Part shown: positions 1 to 10,100 of the stretch, piece by piece
Layout of the letters: the number at the start of each line of letters is the position of its first letter
How positions within the stretch are numbered: position 1 is the stretch's first letter
NCBI GenBank assembly: GCA_013176395.1
Contig: JABMLP010000015.1
Span: 372,001 to 436,000 of the forward strand
DNA length: 64,000 nt
Direction of reading: 5' to 3'
From: Venturia oleaginea
Taxonomy: Eukaryota; Ascomycota; Dothideomycetes; Venturiales; Venturiaceae
Position numbers and translations under genes: made by a program
The notes under the pieces: model-generated
Database searches by the model: none
Seen by the model: the letters and a program-made list of their open reading frames with translations, nothing else
Told to the model about the DNA's origin: nothing

Positions 1-430
1 CACCTGTGTTCTCTTGTTCTGGTCCGCGGGTTTGGGGTAAGGGCAATATCAGTCTGGAAGTACTTACCTTAAGTACCTTTCCTTGCTCAGGTTCTTTGGA
101 GGCTCACTAGATCCTAGCCGTCCGATGTATCTCCCGATTCAATTGTCGTCTAACCGATTTGATCCTCAGATCAATCCTGAACGCTTGTCGGTTAGTATGA
201 AGGTTGGGGGTGGGCTTGCTTCGTGTGCATATGACATGTGCTTGATTGTATCTAAGTAAACGGTCGTTACTGTAGTAGGTTGAAGAAGCTCCTATGTGAG
301 AAACATAACATGAGATAACCACGAAGAGAGAAAGGAAAGTCCGTCCAACGTCCTCCCTATATACCCTTCTGGTTCTGGGTGCCAAGGTGTATTCCCACAC
401 CTCTTGGCTCTTCCCACACTTCCCACACTG

Positions 431-2033
431 ATTGATTGATTGATTGATTTTATCCTACTCGGTTGCAGCCGCTTAATCAGGCAGCTATGTCCGGTTAGGA
501 GGACTTCATCAGACAGCCGACACGTGATAGATTATATAATCCACCGCGCCCCACTTCGCCCCGTTCACTGAAACAAGACCAGCTGTCCCCTCCGTCCTCC
601 CTCTTTTCCCTTAACCAGTATCTCCAAATGCCCGCTGGCTCTTGTAGATACTGGTTATTCTGCTAGTATATCTGTGCTATGTAGACTCAAGAGGCAATGC
701 CTCGTGTTTCGCTATCCTTCTACCTACAGTCTCCCTCTAATGCTCAGCTTGTCTATCTGTTTCGCCTTATCCCTCAAGGCCAATGGGTTCCCTAAGTATG
801 TTTCTGCTTGTGAAAGTTGCCTTGCACCAGATTCCTATGCGGCGGTGTATTTGGTTGTGTGATGCTGGAGACAATAGTAACCATCGTAGTCGTGATTTCG
901 CTGCTTGGGTGTGATACTCCGGGTATGCCCGTGGACGAGGCTGTCTGGTAGCTGCCGTATTGTATGGCGCCGATCGTGCTATAGACCTGCCGTCTTATAG
1001 TCGGAGCCTATCTGCTGCTAGTCGCTCTCCCTACTTGCTATATCGCGCTCCTACTCTTGCCAATGCCATAACTGGGACGCAACAGTCTGGGGAGAGGCTC
1101 AAGGCTACGTCTGCTGGCTTGTAGGGAGGGGATTTGCCGCCAATAAGCTCCTTCTATACGTCCTTACTGCTTACTGTGTTGCGCACCTACTCTTGCCAAT
1201 GCCATAACTGGGACGCAACAGTTTGGGGAGAGGCTCAAGGCTCTGGACATCAGCTTGCAGCAGGACGGTTTGCGGAGACGATAGTAGATGAGGTTCTCTA
1301 GCAGCTGCCGTATCGTGTCGCACCGATTGTGTTGTAGACCTGTCGTCTTATAGTCGGAGCCTATCTGCTGCTAGTCGCTCTCCCTGCTTGCTATATCGCG
1401 CACCTACTCTTGCCAATGCCATAACTGGGACGCAACAGTCTGGGGAGAGGCTCAAGGCTACGTCTGCTAGCTTACAGGGAGGGGATTTGCCGCCAATAGG
1501 CTCCTTCTATGCGTCCTTACTACTTACTGTGTCGCGCACCTACTCTTGCCAATGCCATAACTGGGAGGCAACAGTTTGGGGAGAGGCTCAAGGCTCTGGG
1601 CAACAGCTTGTAGCAGGACGGTTTGCCAAGACGTTGGGAGAGGTTGTCTAGTCGTTGCAGTGGTGTGTGGTGCCGATTGTTGCGCACCGGGCGTCTGGTG
1701 TTTGAGTTGTGTTGAAGGTATTGCCGTTCTAGCAGTGACTCGTCGACTCGGAGCGTTGCAGTGTCATCTGGGGTGATGGACTAGCCGGGAGATAGTGACT
1801 AGATGGTTGCTGTTGTCTTTGGTGGACGCATCGTTCGTGTAGCTTGCTCATGTATTCGTCTGCTTGCTCTGCCGTGGCCGCGACGGCGACTCTAGAGATA
1901 TCTCATCGACGCTGAGGGACGCGCGATGGCCTCTAGAGGCCGGAGCGGCCACTGGCAGAGGTGTTTTGATGATCTTTAGATGATACTTCTGTAAATTCCA
2001 AAAATTGAGTTTTCGCTGTGTGTGCTGTTTTTC
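431..2033 (-). mobile_element. Non-autonomous LINE derivative, 1.6 kb
   Basis: The insertion is flanked by a perfect 12-bp direct repeat, CTTCCCACACTG, at 419-430 and 2034-2045, which is its target-site duplication. On the minus strand it starts with a 5' end resembling that of the intact LINE at 6911-12833 (A-rich start, then a CAGCGA-AACT block) and ends with the same roughly 300-nt 3' UTR and a short (ATCA)n tail. Homology to the LINE stops near the ORF2 stop codon (about 745). The middle is unrelated to LINE coding sequence and carries tandem repeats. It has no long ORF, so it would need the enzymes of the full-length LINE. Confidence 0.8.
940..1660. repeat. Higher-order tandem repeat in the LINE derivative
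   Basis: A block of about 350 bp is duplicated (starting near 948 and near 1300). Each block contains two copies of a roughly 60-bp unit, recognisable by CTTGCCAATGCCATAACTGG followed by a GGGGAGAGGCTCAAGGCT stretch, so the unit occurs four times, near 1055, 1190, 1408 and 1547. Copies differ at scattered positions. No stable coding frame runs through all copies. Confidence 0.75.
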
Positions 2034-2257
2034 CTTCCCACACTGTGGGCAATGCCAAGTGCTGTGGGAACTGTGGGAATATCACGTGACTCCTGCACGT
2101 ACTATTCTCTCTTAGGACTGACCTGGTTGCACCAGTCCCCTCTTGTGCGCCCAACGGATTCCACTCCACATCAGTCCTAACAACAACTTCTTGTTATCCA
2201 ACCATCCTCTGCAAGTCCCGTTGTCCCTGCTCTTCGGTCTTGAGGTGATCTGTAACA

Positions 2258-3008
2258 CAATCCTCTACCTCATATTGTTTGTTTGCTTACCTTTAATGTC
2301 TCTACGTACGATACCTACAGCTTCTCTTTGCTAAGCTTGTCTAGCAAAAGGTAGCGATTTTCAAGTTGTACGAGCTAACGACAACAATACATCGCACCTT
2401 CTACCTAAATCGGGTTTTTATCTTCGTACGCTAGTAAAAAGGGGAGGTTTTATACCTACTGTACCTTGAGGAGACTTAACGAATTTATCGCCATCGATGT
2501 TATGGGCATGGCCCATGGTTGGTATAGGCTAAGTGTAAGAGTTCAACCCTCAAAGGTGTTTCGCAAGTGAGAGAAGACTGCTTGTATTTCAAAGTATCTA
2601 AGTACAGAGAAGAAAGTGTAAATACAGGAAGGATAGCTCGTATAAATAATCCTCCTCTTACAATAGATCCTTCTAGAAAGTATCTTTAAATGGAAACGTG
2701 ACAGCTTGCGAAATAGAACATGGCAGCTTGCGAAATAGAACATGACAGCTTGCAAAATAGAACATGACAGCTTGCAGAATAACAAGAGAACAATTGGAAA
2801 TCCAGTCATGGATAAGCTAGAGAGAAGGATTCCATCCCTTAACACTAAGAGCCTAAGCCTGATTGAGCCTAGTATAGAGAAAGAACCTCATTGAGGTTCT
2901 CTGTTTGTAGATACCTTCACTCCTTAACTGAATCTAAACAATCTTTGGCTACGAGTATGCTGCGTCTTTCCAGCTACCGTCCCGTAATAATCGATACATG
3001 GGCTCGAA
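2258..3008. other. Non-coding stretch with a 22-bp tandem repeat
   Basis: No gene is recognisable. Between 2699 and about 2784 a 22-bp unit, TGACAGCTTGCGAAATAGAA plus CA, is repeated four times (the last copy partial) with one or two substitutions. The rest shows no clear ORF, hairpin or transposon terminus. Confidence 0.55.
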
Positions 3009-3465
3009 TTACACTTTTATCTCTAGCTTTTTTCGAAGGAGCTTGGGTATCTTGCTAACTTTTCTCGATTTGGATCTTGCTGAATGAGAGGGTGTTGCGA
3101 CTTGCGCTCTTCGAACAAGTATGTTAGTTCTAGCAGATCTTGGCCGGGATTTGGATCGTCGCACTTGATACCCCAAACGTGGTTGTAGTAAATAACTTGG
3201 ATCTCTCGCGTCCCTCGCATTCATGCAGTACTATTTCGCCTCTGCGCTCTCACATTCCAGCAAAATTGCTATTAAATTCCCTGCATACTGCGTCCTCCCC
3301 AAGATTTAAATCAAACAAAAAATCATATGGTTCACACTTCGGACTAGTTGGATCAGCGCTGTGAAACAATTGAAGTCCTGAAATGCCTGGTTGGATTGAG
3401 GTGCGGATGACATGCACCACGACGAAGGCTAATCTCGCGATCGTCAGTAGTTGGCGTCTTGGCAC
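3009..3465 (-). pseudogene. Decayed fungal ORF, possibly caspase-domain-like
   Basis: Two minus-strand frames give protein-like text that looks continuous across a frameshift and a stop. The upstream part has the phrase FLFDLNLGEDAVCREF. The downstream part has YYNHVWGIKCDDPNPGQDLL and LLELTYLFEERK before a stop at about 3023. The 'dp..dl.eL..lFee' pattern resembles the start of fungal caspase-like (peptidase C14) proteins, but no catalytic His or Cys region is present, so the family guess is weak. The fragment has no intact start-to-stop frame and lies beside transposon remnants. Confidence 0.3.
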
Positions 3466-3509
3466 GGGCCATCCCTTTCCCCCAACGATGTCCTTTTCTT
3501 ATCTTCCTT

Positions 3510-3651
3510 CCAGCGCGCCCCAGGACAGTTTCAACGAGTTTGATTGGTGTCTATTGGTTGGTAAGCTGATCGACATGTAAATCTCGAGATCGGATGTCAC
3601 TACTGAAGGCTTGCTTTTATTCGTTGTTGAAACCGTCCTGGGGCGCGCTGG
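3510..3651. repeat. 142-bp inverted-repeat (MITE-like) unit
   Basis: The arm at 3510-3535 (starting CCAGCGCGCCCCAGGAC) is found in inverted orientation at 3626-3651 with a single mismatch, separated by about 90 nt. This could be a miniature inverted-repeat element or a foldback structure. No convincing target-site duplication is visible. Confidence 0.5.
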
Positions 3652-3867
3652 GTCTCATCTGCATATGCACGCATGCAATGACCTAGAGACCCTAGCTGAC
3701 AATACTGCAACAAGTCGTTAGAGGAGCGGGGTAGCAGGGGGTAGAACATGTCAAGTTCTGTGGCACAGATAGAGTTCCAACATGGCAGATAAATTGGCAG
3801 GAAGGTTTATATTAAGCTGGGTCTCTGTGCTTTTTTCGTACCGTTGCCGACCTACATCCTAGTTCTG

Positions 3868-4535
3868 ATGTCCCAATATCAACCAAGCCAGATTGACGAT
3901 GCCAATTTGGCATACTACTACACCGCTGAGCAGACTCCAAAAGGAGCCTTTTATCGGCTGAAACAGACTAAGGCGGAATTTCCATCCGGATTCTATGCAT
4001 CTGAAAGGTAATAGCCCCATCCTGCCGGCTTCAGTTCTAAATTTCAGTTAGAGTCCCTACCAGCCAGCCTGCTGCCAGCCAACAATCCTCCTCGAACAAT
4101 GCAGATTCTCCGGCGAACATCCACCTGAGCGTTGCCGTGTATATTGGGAGGCCGCTTGATTGGCAAGAATACCGACACACTGCTCTTTGCTTGCGACCTA
4201 GCGATGGAGTCAAACCTATGATTGTTGAAATCGTCGGACCAAATAAGGCGTATGCGCTCAGGACAAGAGACGACTATGAACCACGCGAGAGCCGCAAATT
4301 TGCCAAAGAGGTTTCTATTGGGAGGGTCAAGACGCCAATGACGAAAATCCAGCTAGCATCTCTCATGCACCAAACGCCAGTAGACAATTCAAGCCGCGAA
4401 TTCAACTGCCAAACCTGGGTGGCAGACGTTCTCCAAAGACTTGCGAGATCTGGGTACATAACACAAGAAGAGTGTAAAATTGGCATTAATGAGATGGTAG
4501 ATGCAACGATGGAAGGGAAGGACGAGCCAAAATAA
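3868..4535 (+). CDS. Hypothetical fungal protein with NCQTWV motif
   Basis: Function not recognised. An ATG at 3868 opens a first exon of about 47 codons that reads into a stop unless a GT donor at 4008 is used. An acceptor between about 4051 and 4078 (4051 keeps the frame) joins the second exon, open to the TAA at 4533-4535. The product is about 200 residues. The N-terminal region is Ser/Asn/Gln-rich after the splice; the C-terminal half holds an ordered-looking domain ending in FNCQTWVADVLQRLARSGYI. A Cys in such a motif is common to several fungal families with papain-like folds, but no catalytic set can be shown. It is convergent with the kinase gene, whose stop lies 4 nt downstream. The exact acceptor is uncertain. 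Confidence 0.55.
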
Positions 4536-4538
4536 TTC

Positions 4539-5372
4539 TCAGGGACATTGCCACCTCAGAATAGCTTGGTGAATCGCCACTTCCCTGTTATAAACTTGGG
4601 GAAAGATCTCTTTGGCGCCATTCTTCCAGTCGCTATACTTGCACGGCCGCTCAAAAAATTGTATGTATTCCCAATGCTCTGGATACCACCCTGCGTTCTC
4701 CCAATCCAGTAGCCCTGTTATCTGACCATCTTTGACCATAATGTTGTGTTGTGCAATATCACCATGCGTGAATACGATGCGATGATCGCTACGAAGTTCC
4801 TGGTACAGTGCGGTACGAATTGGGCCTGGCATTGTCTCCACGACATCGAAATAGAAGGATGAGTTAAAAGTCGTCTCGTCTGTGAATGGTCCGCCGCTGC
4901 AGTCGCTAAATTGGCGGATGTCACGCACCACTCCACCTGAGCAAGACCCAATGAACCCGCTTTCCGAGGGTATAGATCGCATTGTTGTCAAGATTTCTCG
5001 CAGTTGTCGGAATATATTATGTTTCTCCTCTACGGTCATGCTAGGCCATGCCGAGTCGAGCCTTTCACCATGGATGTATTCCATTCGGATAGAAGATTCT
5101 CCGTCTCCAGGGCCGTGTTCTGAATCGTACACGCGTGGAACAGGGAGGCGATTCCGGGCTGCCAGCTCCAATGCGGGGCACTCATCAAGGGTAACTCGCC
5201 TCCCTGACTTGACGACAGTGGAGTCGGGATAAAGCGTAACGCGACACCCAGGCATTTCATGGACGACAACGGCACCTAGTTTACAATAGTGAGCATCATA
5301 TCGACTCGATATAAATTGAGGAAGGAGCTCACTGTTTTCTGGAGATATCTCCGGCATTGTGCATCGCTCCAT
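4539..5372 (-). CDS. Aminoglycoside phosphotransferase-family kinase
   Basis: Uninterrupted 277-residue ORF with an ATG at 5372-5370. The protein-kinase-like fold of the APH/choline-kinase family is shown by the catalytic loop FTHGDIAQHNIMV (near residue 200; catalytic Asp and Asn present) and the metal-binding LLDWENAG (near residue 222), followed by YPEHWEYIQF. An upstream IRMEYIHGERL stretch matches the hinge region. Fungi carry many such cytosolic kinases; substrates are mostly unknown and drug resistance should not be assumed. The length is normal for the short fungal forms and no intron is needed. It ends 4 nt from the convergent hypothetical gene. Confidence 0.85.
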   Translation of the reverse strand: MERCTMPEISPENSELLPQFISSRYDAHYCKLGAVVVHEMPGCRVTLYPDSTVVKSGRRVTLDECPALELAARNRLPVPRVYDSEHGPGDGESSIRMEYIHGERLDSAWPSMTVEEKHNIFRQLREILTTMRSIPSESGFIGSCSGGVVRDIRQFSDCSGGPFTDETTFNSSFYFDVVETMPGPIRTALYQELRSDHRIVFTHGDIAQHNIMVKDGQITGLLDWENAGWYPEHWEYIQFFERPCKYSDWKNGAKEIFPQVYNREVAIHQAILRWQCP

Positions 5373-5725
5373 GTTTGAGGTACAACAGCGGTTCCGAGTG
5401 TGCTTTGGAGACCAGTAATTTGCGGAGAATTGTAGCTTTAAGGAACTTGACCGGTTGCGTGCGTGCTTTGGAATAAGAATTTGCGGAGAATTATAGCTTT
5501 ATGGGACGTGGTGGTTGGGGTCTGAGAGATGAGCGCCTGCGCAAGCGCGACGACCTGACCCCGGCACAATGTCGGTAACTCCTTCTTGGCATACACTAAG
5601 TAAGAGAGCTTGCGTGCGCTTATCTTACAAATCAGACCCTCTGATTTCTCTATAGCGGTGCAACTGCGTATGACCAACTTCGTATAGGCCTAGAGGGTCT
5701 AATAGAAAAATCTACAAGATAGATA
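5373..5725. other. Intergenic spacer with 40-bp direct repeat
   Basis: Upstream region of the kinase gene. A roughly 40-bp sequence containing AATTTGCGGAGAATT and TAGCTTTA occurs twice, at about 5398-5440 and 5463-5504, with small differences. A short palindromic patch around AATCAGACCCTCTGATT lies at about 5635-5651. No gene seen. Confidence 0.5.
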
Positions 5726-6743
5726 ACGTATTCCACCACCGAGCCGGCCACTTTTCCTTGGCACAGCCCTTATCCTCTTCAACACGCAATGTCTCAACAA
5801 CGCAACGCGATAGCCGTTCAAGAAGAAGGTAGAATTGATCTCGCTCTTCAGGCTTATACCTCTGGCCAATTTCAAAGCCTACGGCCCGCTGCTACAGCCT
5901 TCAACGTTAAACACCAAAGGCTCTCTGATCGGCTCCGCGGAATCACCTCTCGATCTCAAACTCGCCCAAACTCTCATAAGCTCATTAAGAAAGAAGAGCA
6001 AACGATTATCCGATATATTCTCGACCTCAATTCGCAAGGATTTGCGCCCCGGCTGTGTGAGGTGGCAGATATGGCGGATAAACTACTGGGTATACGCGGT
6101 GGAGAGCCAGTAGGCAAAAACTGGGCTGAGAGATTCGTAACGCGCTCAGATGAGCTCAAGGTAGCCTTCAATCGAGCAAAGGATAGGCAGAGGATACTAC
6201 CGGAGGATCCAGAAGTAATTGGCGCGTGGTTCAAGCTAGTTGCAGATACTAAAGCCAAGTACGGCGTCCACGACGAGGATACGCACAACTTTGACGAGAT
6301 TGGCTTCCAGATGGGCGTTATTGGGTCAATGAAGGTCGTTACAGCTTCTGAAAGACGTACAAGGCCTGAACTCATCCAGCCGGGCGATCGCGAATGGGAA
6401 GCGAAAATGGCGTAAAAGGAAGCGGATCCAGCAAGATGGTACTGTAGAGTACGGGACTGCAGCAGCGCGGGTAGCTGCTAAGGCGTCTGTTGCGCCTCAG
6501 GGATTAGAGAATACTCGTAGTAGTGATGATCAAGAAACAGCCCGACCAACTCAAAGGCGCTGTGGGAACTGCGGCGCGACTAGGCACAATGCGCGAACGT
6601 GTAAAAAGGATATCGAGATATCTTCTGAATCAGATAGCAGCACGATAGACTTGGAATCTATTCTTGATAGCGATAAAATTGAAGAGTCGTAACATGAGTT
6701 GGTCGTGCCAAGGAAAAGTGGCCGGCTCGGTGGTGGAATACGT
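5726..6743 (+). mobile_element. pogo/Fot-like DNA transposon, internal-deletion derivative
   Basis: Perfect long terminal inverted repeats begin ACGTATTCCACCACCGAGCC at 5726 and end at 6743 with the exact complement (about 39 bp). The element is bounded by TA dinucleotides (5724-5725 and 6744-6745), the target duplication of Tc1/mariner/pogo elements. At 1018 bp it is too short for an intact transposase; the retained coding parts are the N-terminus and C-terminus. It is non-autonomous but carries intact ends. Confidence 0.9.
5789..6692 (+). pseudogene. pogo-family transposase, catalytic domain deleted
   Basis: The ATG at 5789 opens 208 residues. They begin with a psq/CENP-B type helix-turn-helix region (about residues 15-60), then a second HTH (about 70-130, GKNWAERFVTRSDELK), then the start of the DDE_1 nuclease with its first acidic residue in HNFDEIGFQMGVIG (about 170-185). 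After QPGDREWEA the frame stops at 6413-6415. From 6408 another frame, open to the TAA at 6690-6692, carries the true C-terminus with a CCHC zinc knuckle, CGNCGATRHNARTC, and an acidic Ser-rich tail. The second and third catalytic acidic residues are missing, so no active enzyme can be made. Confidence 0.85.
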
Positions 6744-7195
6744 TAATTGTATTTCTTTCTTGTAATTAAGACGCTACTTGTTACAGATTACCTCAAGGCT
6801 GAAGAGCAGGAAGGCAGGACTCGCAAAGAATGGTTGGATGGCAAGAAGTTATTGCTAGGACTGACAATGGAGAGGCATCCTTCGAGCACACAGGATGAGA
6901 CTGGTGCGACTGATTGATTGATTGATTTTATCCTACTCGGTTGCAGCCGCTAAATCACGCAGCTATGCCCGGTTAGGGGGACTTCATCAGACAGCCGACA
7001 CGTGATATGATCTACCACGTCCCACTTCGCCCTGCTTACCAAAACAAGACCAGCTATCCCCTCGATCCCCCCTCTTTTCCCTCAACCACTATTTCCAAAT
7101 GCCCAATGGCTCTTGTAAATATCGGTTGTTCTACCAGTACATCTGTGCTATCTAGATTCCGGGAGGCAATGCCTCATATTTCGCTTTCCGTCTAC

Positions 7196-10100
7196 CTACA
7201 GTCTCCCCTCAATGCTCAGCGTCGTCTGCGCGTTTTCGATCCCACTATGCCCAAGGACCCGCGTCTGTTCCATGAATCTGATAGCTTTTGTGGCTAACTT
7301 ATGCGTAGTCAAGATATTCCGGAGGTTGTTTCGTCCTGGGAAGCGGCCCAACTCGTCTCTCCGGATGTCCCGGAACTTGCGGCATTCCAGGAGGATATGG
7401 GCTACGGTCTGCATCCCTTCACGGCAGTCACACCTAGAGTCTGGGATACCTTGGACACGTCGGCTGAAGAGGAAGGCCTTGAGCCCTATCTTTTCAGTTC
7501 TCATCTGTACGAGGATCGCACTTTCTCGCTTGCTCCGGTCTTGATGGAGTTGGAGCACCCTTTTAGTAGGCTTAGGTGTGTATCTCCTCGTGGCTTTCCC
7601 CTTTGTCTCGGATTTCCAGCTAGTCAACCATTGTTTATTCACTACCTTCCAGCACCACGTCTTGATTGTCGTTCTTAGCGGGTACAGTTCCGGTGGCATA
7701 TCAGCTCTTGGTCCTTTCTCTCCGTCTTCTCTCCATCCAGTGGCCTCCCTGGCGGCTTGGTCAGCGGCCTCGTTCCCGTCAATTCCCTCGTGGGCAGGGA
7801 TCCATCGGATGTTCACGATAGCTCCGTACTCGTGAAGTTGTGTGATCCGTTGTACAACCCGCTTGACAATGTATGCTCCTGATCGGCCTTCCGGCCTTGT
7901 CAGCGAGCGTATCGCTGCCTGGTTGTCGGTGAAGATATTGATGTCTCTCCGTTCGTTTCCTGCCTCGATGTCTGTTTGAACCATATGCAGCGCTAGATTT
8001 ATTCCTTGAAGTTCAGCTGCGTACACCGTGGAGGTCGTCTCAGGGCCCATATACGTGCTTCTCGTCTGTCTTTTCAGCGGCCAGACTGCTGCAGCTCCTG
8101 TATGTCCGTCTATGCTACTCCCATCTGTATAGATGCAAATATTACCCTCGACTCTAGTGACGGAGTCGTGCTCAGAGTGTGCCGCTTCATCGCTTGGTGC
8201 GATATGTGTCTTTGGGCCTTGCCACCATGGTGCTGCTACGAACGGCGGGATTGTCTCTCGCTTGTCGAGATTTGCTGCTCCTTTCTCTTCGGCGTCTCGA
8301 TATATGTTGTATAATGGGCTATCGTAGCTTGCTCGTTGTCTTGACCTTGGTTCTCCGAATTGAGTATCTAGCAGTTTAGGGAGGTCTTGGCACGTGAGTA
8401 TACGGCTGAGGGTTTCAGTGTTGTGTTTCCAGATTTGTTGTTCGACTGGGAGCAGGTAGGTCTCTATGTCGAGGGCGACTCTGGATGTCGCTTTGAACGC
8501 TCCACAGATAATTCGTGCTGCACGTGCTTGGATTGACTGAAGTGTGTCAAGCGTTTTTCTCGTGTATGGTTTTCCCCTCATTCCTGAATTCGACCAGATT
8601 GAACACGCGTACATCATCTGAGGGACTACTACTCCGCGGTAGATTTTTCGCATATCTAGCAGACTGACGCCCCATGTTGAGCTGCCCAGAGAGCACAGTG
8701 CGTTCACTGTTTTTGTAGTTTTCCGCTTGATTTCTTCGATGTGTTCCTTCCATTGGAGTTTGCTGTCTAGCGTCACGCCTAGATATTTGCACGTTGTCTT
8801 AGGCGCAATGCATCCCCATGCCGTTTGAACGGGCTGTTGTGTGTTTATACGGGTGCGTCTTCTTGTGAAGTGTGTCAGTTGGAACTTTTCTGGGGCGAAT
8901 TTTGATGCATGTGTCTTTGCCCAACAGTTTGCCTTTTCCAGCGCGTTTTCGAGTTTCTTGCACGTTTCTTCTGTTGTGTTGCCCCATGTAAGTATGGCTG
9001 CGTCATCGATATAGCCTGTAGCTGCAGTATCGTCGCCTGAGTCGCATTGCTCAATAAGGTCAGAGTTGTAGAATATGTATAAGATGGGGGATAGGGGCGA
9101 TCCCTGTGGTACCCCAGTCTCGACCGTGTACTCGTCAGATTCGTAGCCATCGATGACAATTCGCGTGCGTCTATCGCTCAGGAAGCTAGCAATCCATCGT
9201 ACTGTTCTCTCATCAACTTTTCTTTTCCGAAGATTGTGTAGGAGTCTCTTGTGGGATACGTTGTCGAAGGCGCCTGACACGTCAAGGAGCAGCAGGCTAG
9301 CGACTTGTCCTTTTCCGTTGTTCCAAGCGTTGTAGATTCTCTCGATTACAGCGTGTAGTGCGTGTTCCGTTGACCTTAACTTCCTGCCTCCCATGTGCAT
9401 CCTTGGGATGACTTGGTGTGTTTCCACCAGGTAGCTAAGTCTCTTAGCGATTACTGCGTCCATGGCCTTGCCAATCGTATTCAGGAGCGCAATAGGTCGG
9501 TATGCCTTTGGAGTCGAGTAGTCGTCCTTCCCTGGTTTGCGTAGCACTACCGTGGTCGAGCTTTGGAAATGTGTCGGGTAGTGGCCCAGTTGTAGGCTCT
9601 GGTTCATGATTGTCGCCAGGTGTCCCACCAACATATAAGATGCCGTCTGCAAGGCCTTGTTTGGGATCCCATCCGGTCCCGGGGCCTTGAAGGGTGACGC
9701 TGCTTGTATTGCGTCCAGTACCTCCTTCTCAGTAACGTTTGGCATTGGTATACAATCATCATATCTTGCATCCTGTAGATCGTCGAGGTCTGCTTCTGGC
9801 GGTGCTGGGAAGAAGGCGTCCCGAAGGAGAATCGTTTTTGCCGAGGGTGTAGTAGCCTGGTTGCCGGTCGTCGGACACTTGATAATTGGCGTCACACTTG
9901 GGGGCTGGCTTTCTCTATTGCGCGCCCACTTGGCTATTTTCCAGAGGGATTCAGTGGAGCTTGCTGCCATTTCTACGCGGTCTCTGTGTGCTTGCCGAAG
10001 CGCCTTCTTGATCGTCCGTGTCTTGTGGTTCCTCGCCTCGCGGTAGTTTTCCCATGTCTCCTCCGTGTGTCTTCTCTCGTGTATGCGCCTTAGACGTTTT

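Larger units (their letters stand above)
1..2257 (-). repeat. LTR-like repeat (TGTTAC...GTAACA family), split copy
   Basis: Inverted copy of the 483-bp repeat body that is also present twice at 60616-61698. It begins at about position 4 and ends with GTAACA at 2257. It is interrupted twice: by about 155 nt of unrelated sequence at roughly 97-251, and by a LINE derivative at 431-2033. When the insertions are removed, the flanks join into the sequence seen at 61155-61637. It contains repeated TTCCCACA motifs and a TATA-like GGTATATAGGG box (on the minus strand), as expected of an LTR promoter. No coding capacity. The left edge of the window cuts off what precedes it. Confidence 0.75.

Noticed and set aside
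940..1660. Regular repeats considered as a CRISPR array
   Set aside because: Units are long, adjacent and diverged, without unique spacers of constant length; the context is a eukaryotic retroelement.
4539..5372. Antibiotic-resistance function for the APH-like kinase
   Set aside because: Fungal genomes hold many APH-fold kinases without known drug substrates; the motifs show only the fold and catalytic class.
7301..7678. Plus-strand ORFs of about 100-220 codons across 7-12.7 kb
   Set aside because: They are antisense shadows of the intact LINE ORFs, which carry all the recognisable motifs.
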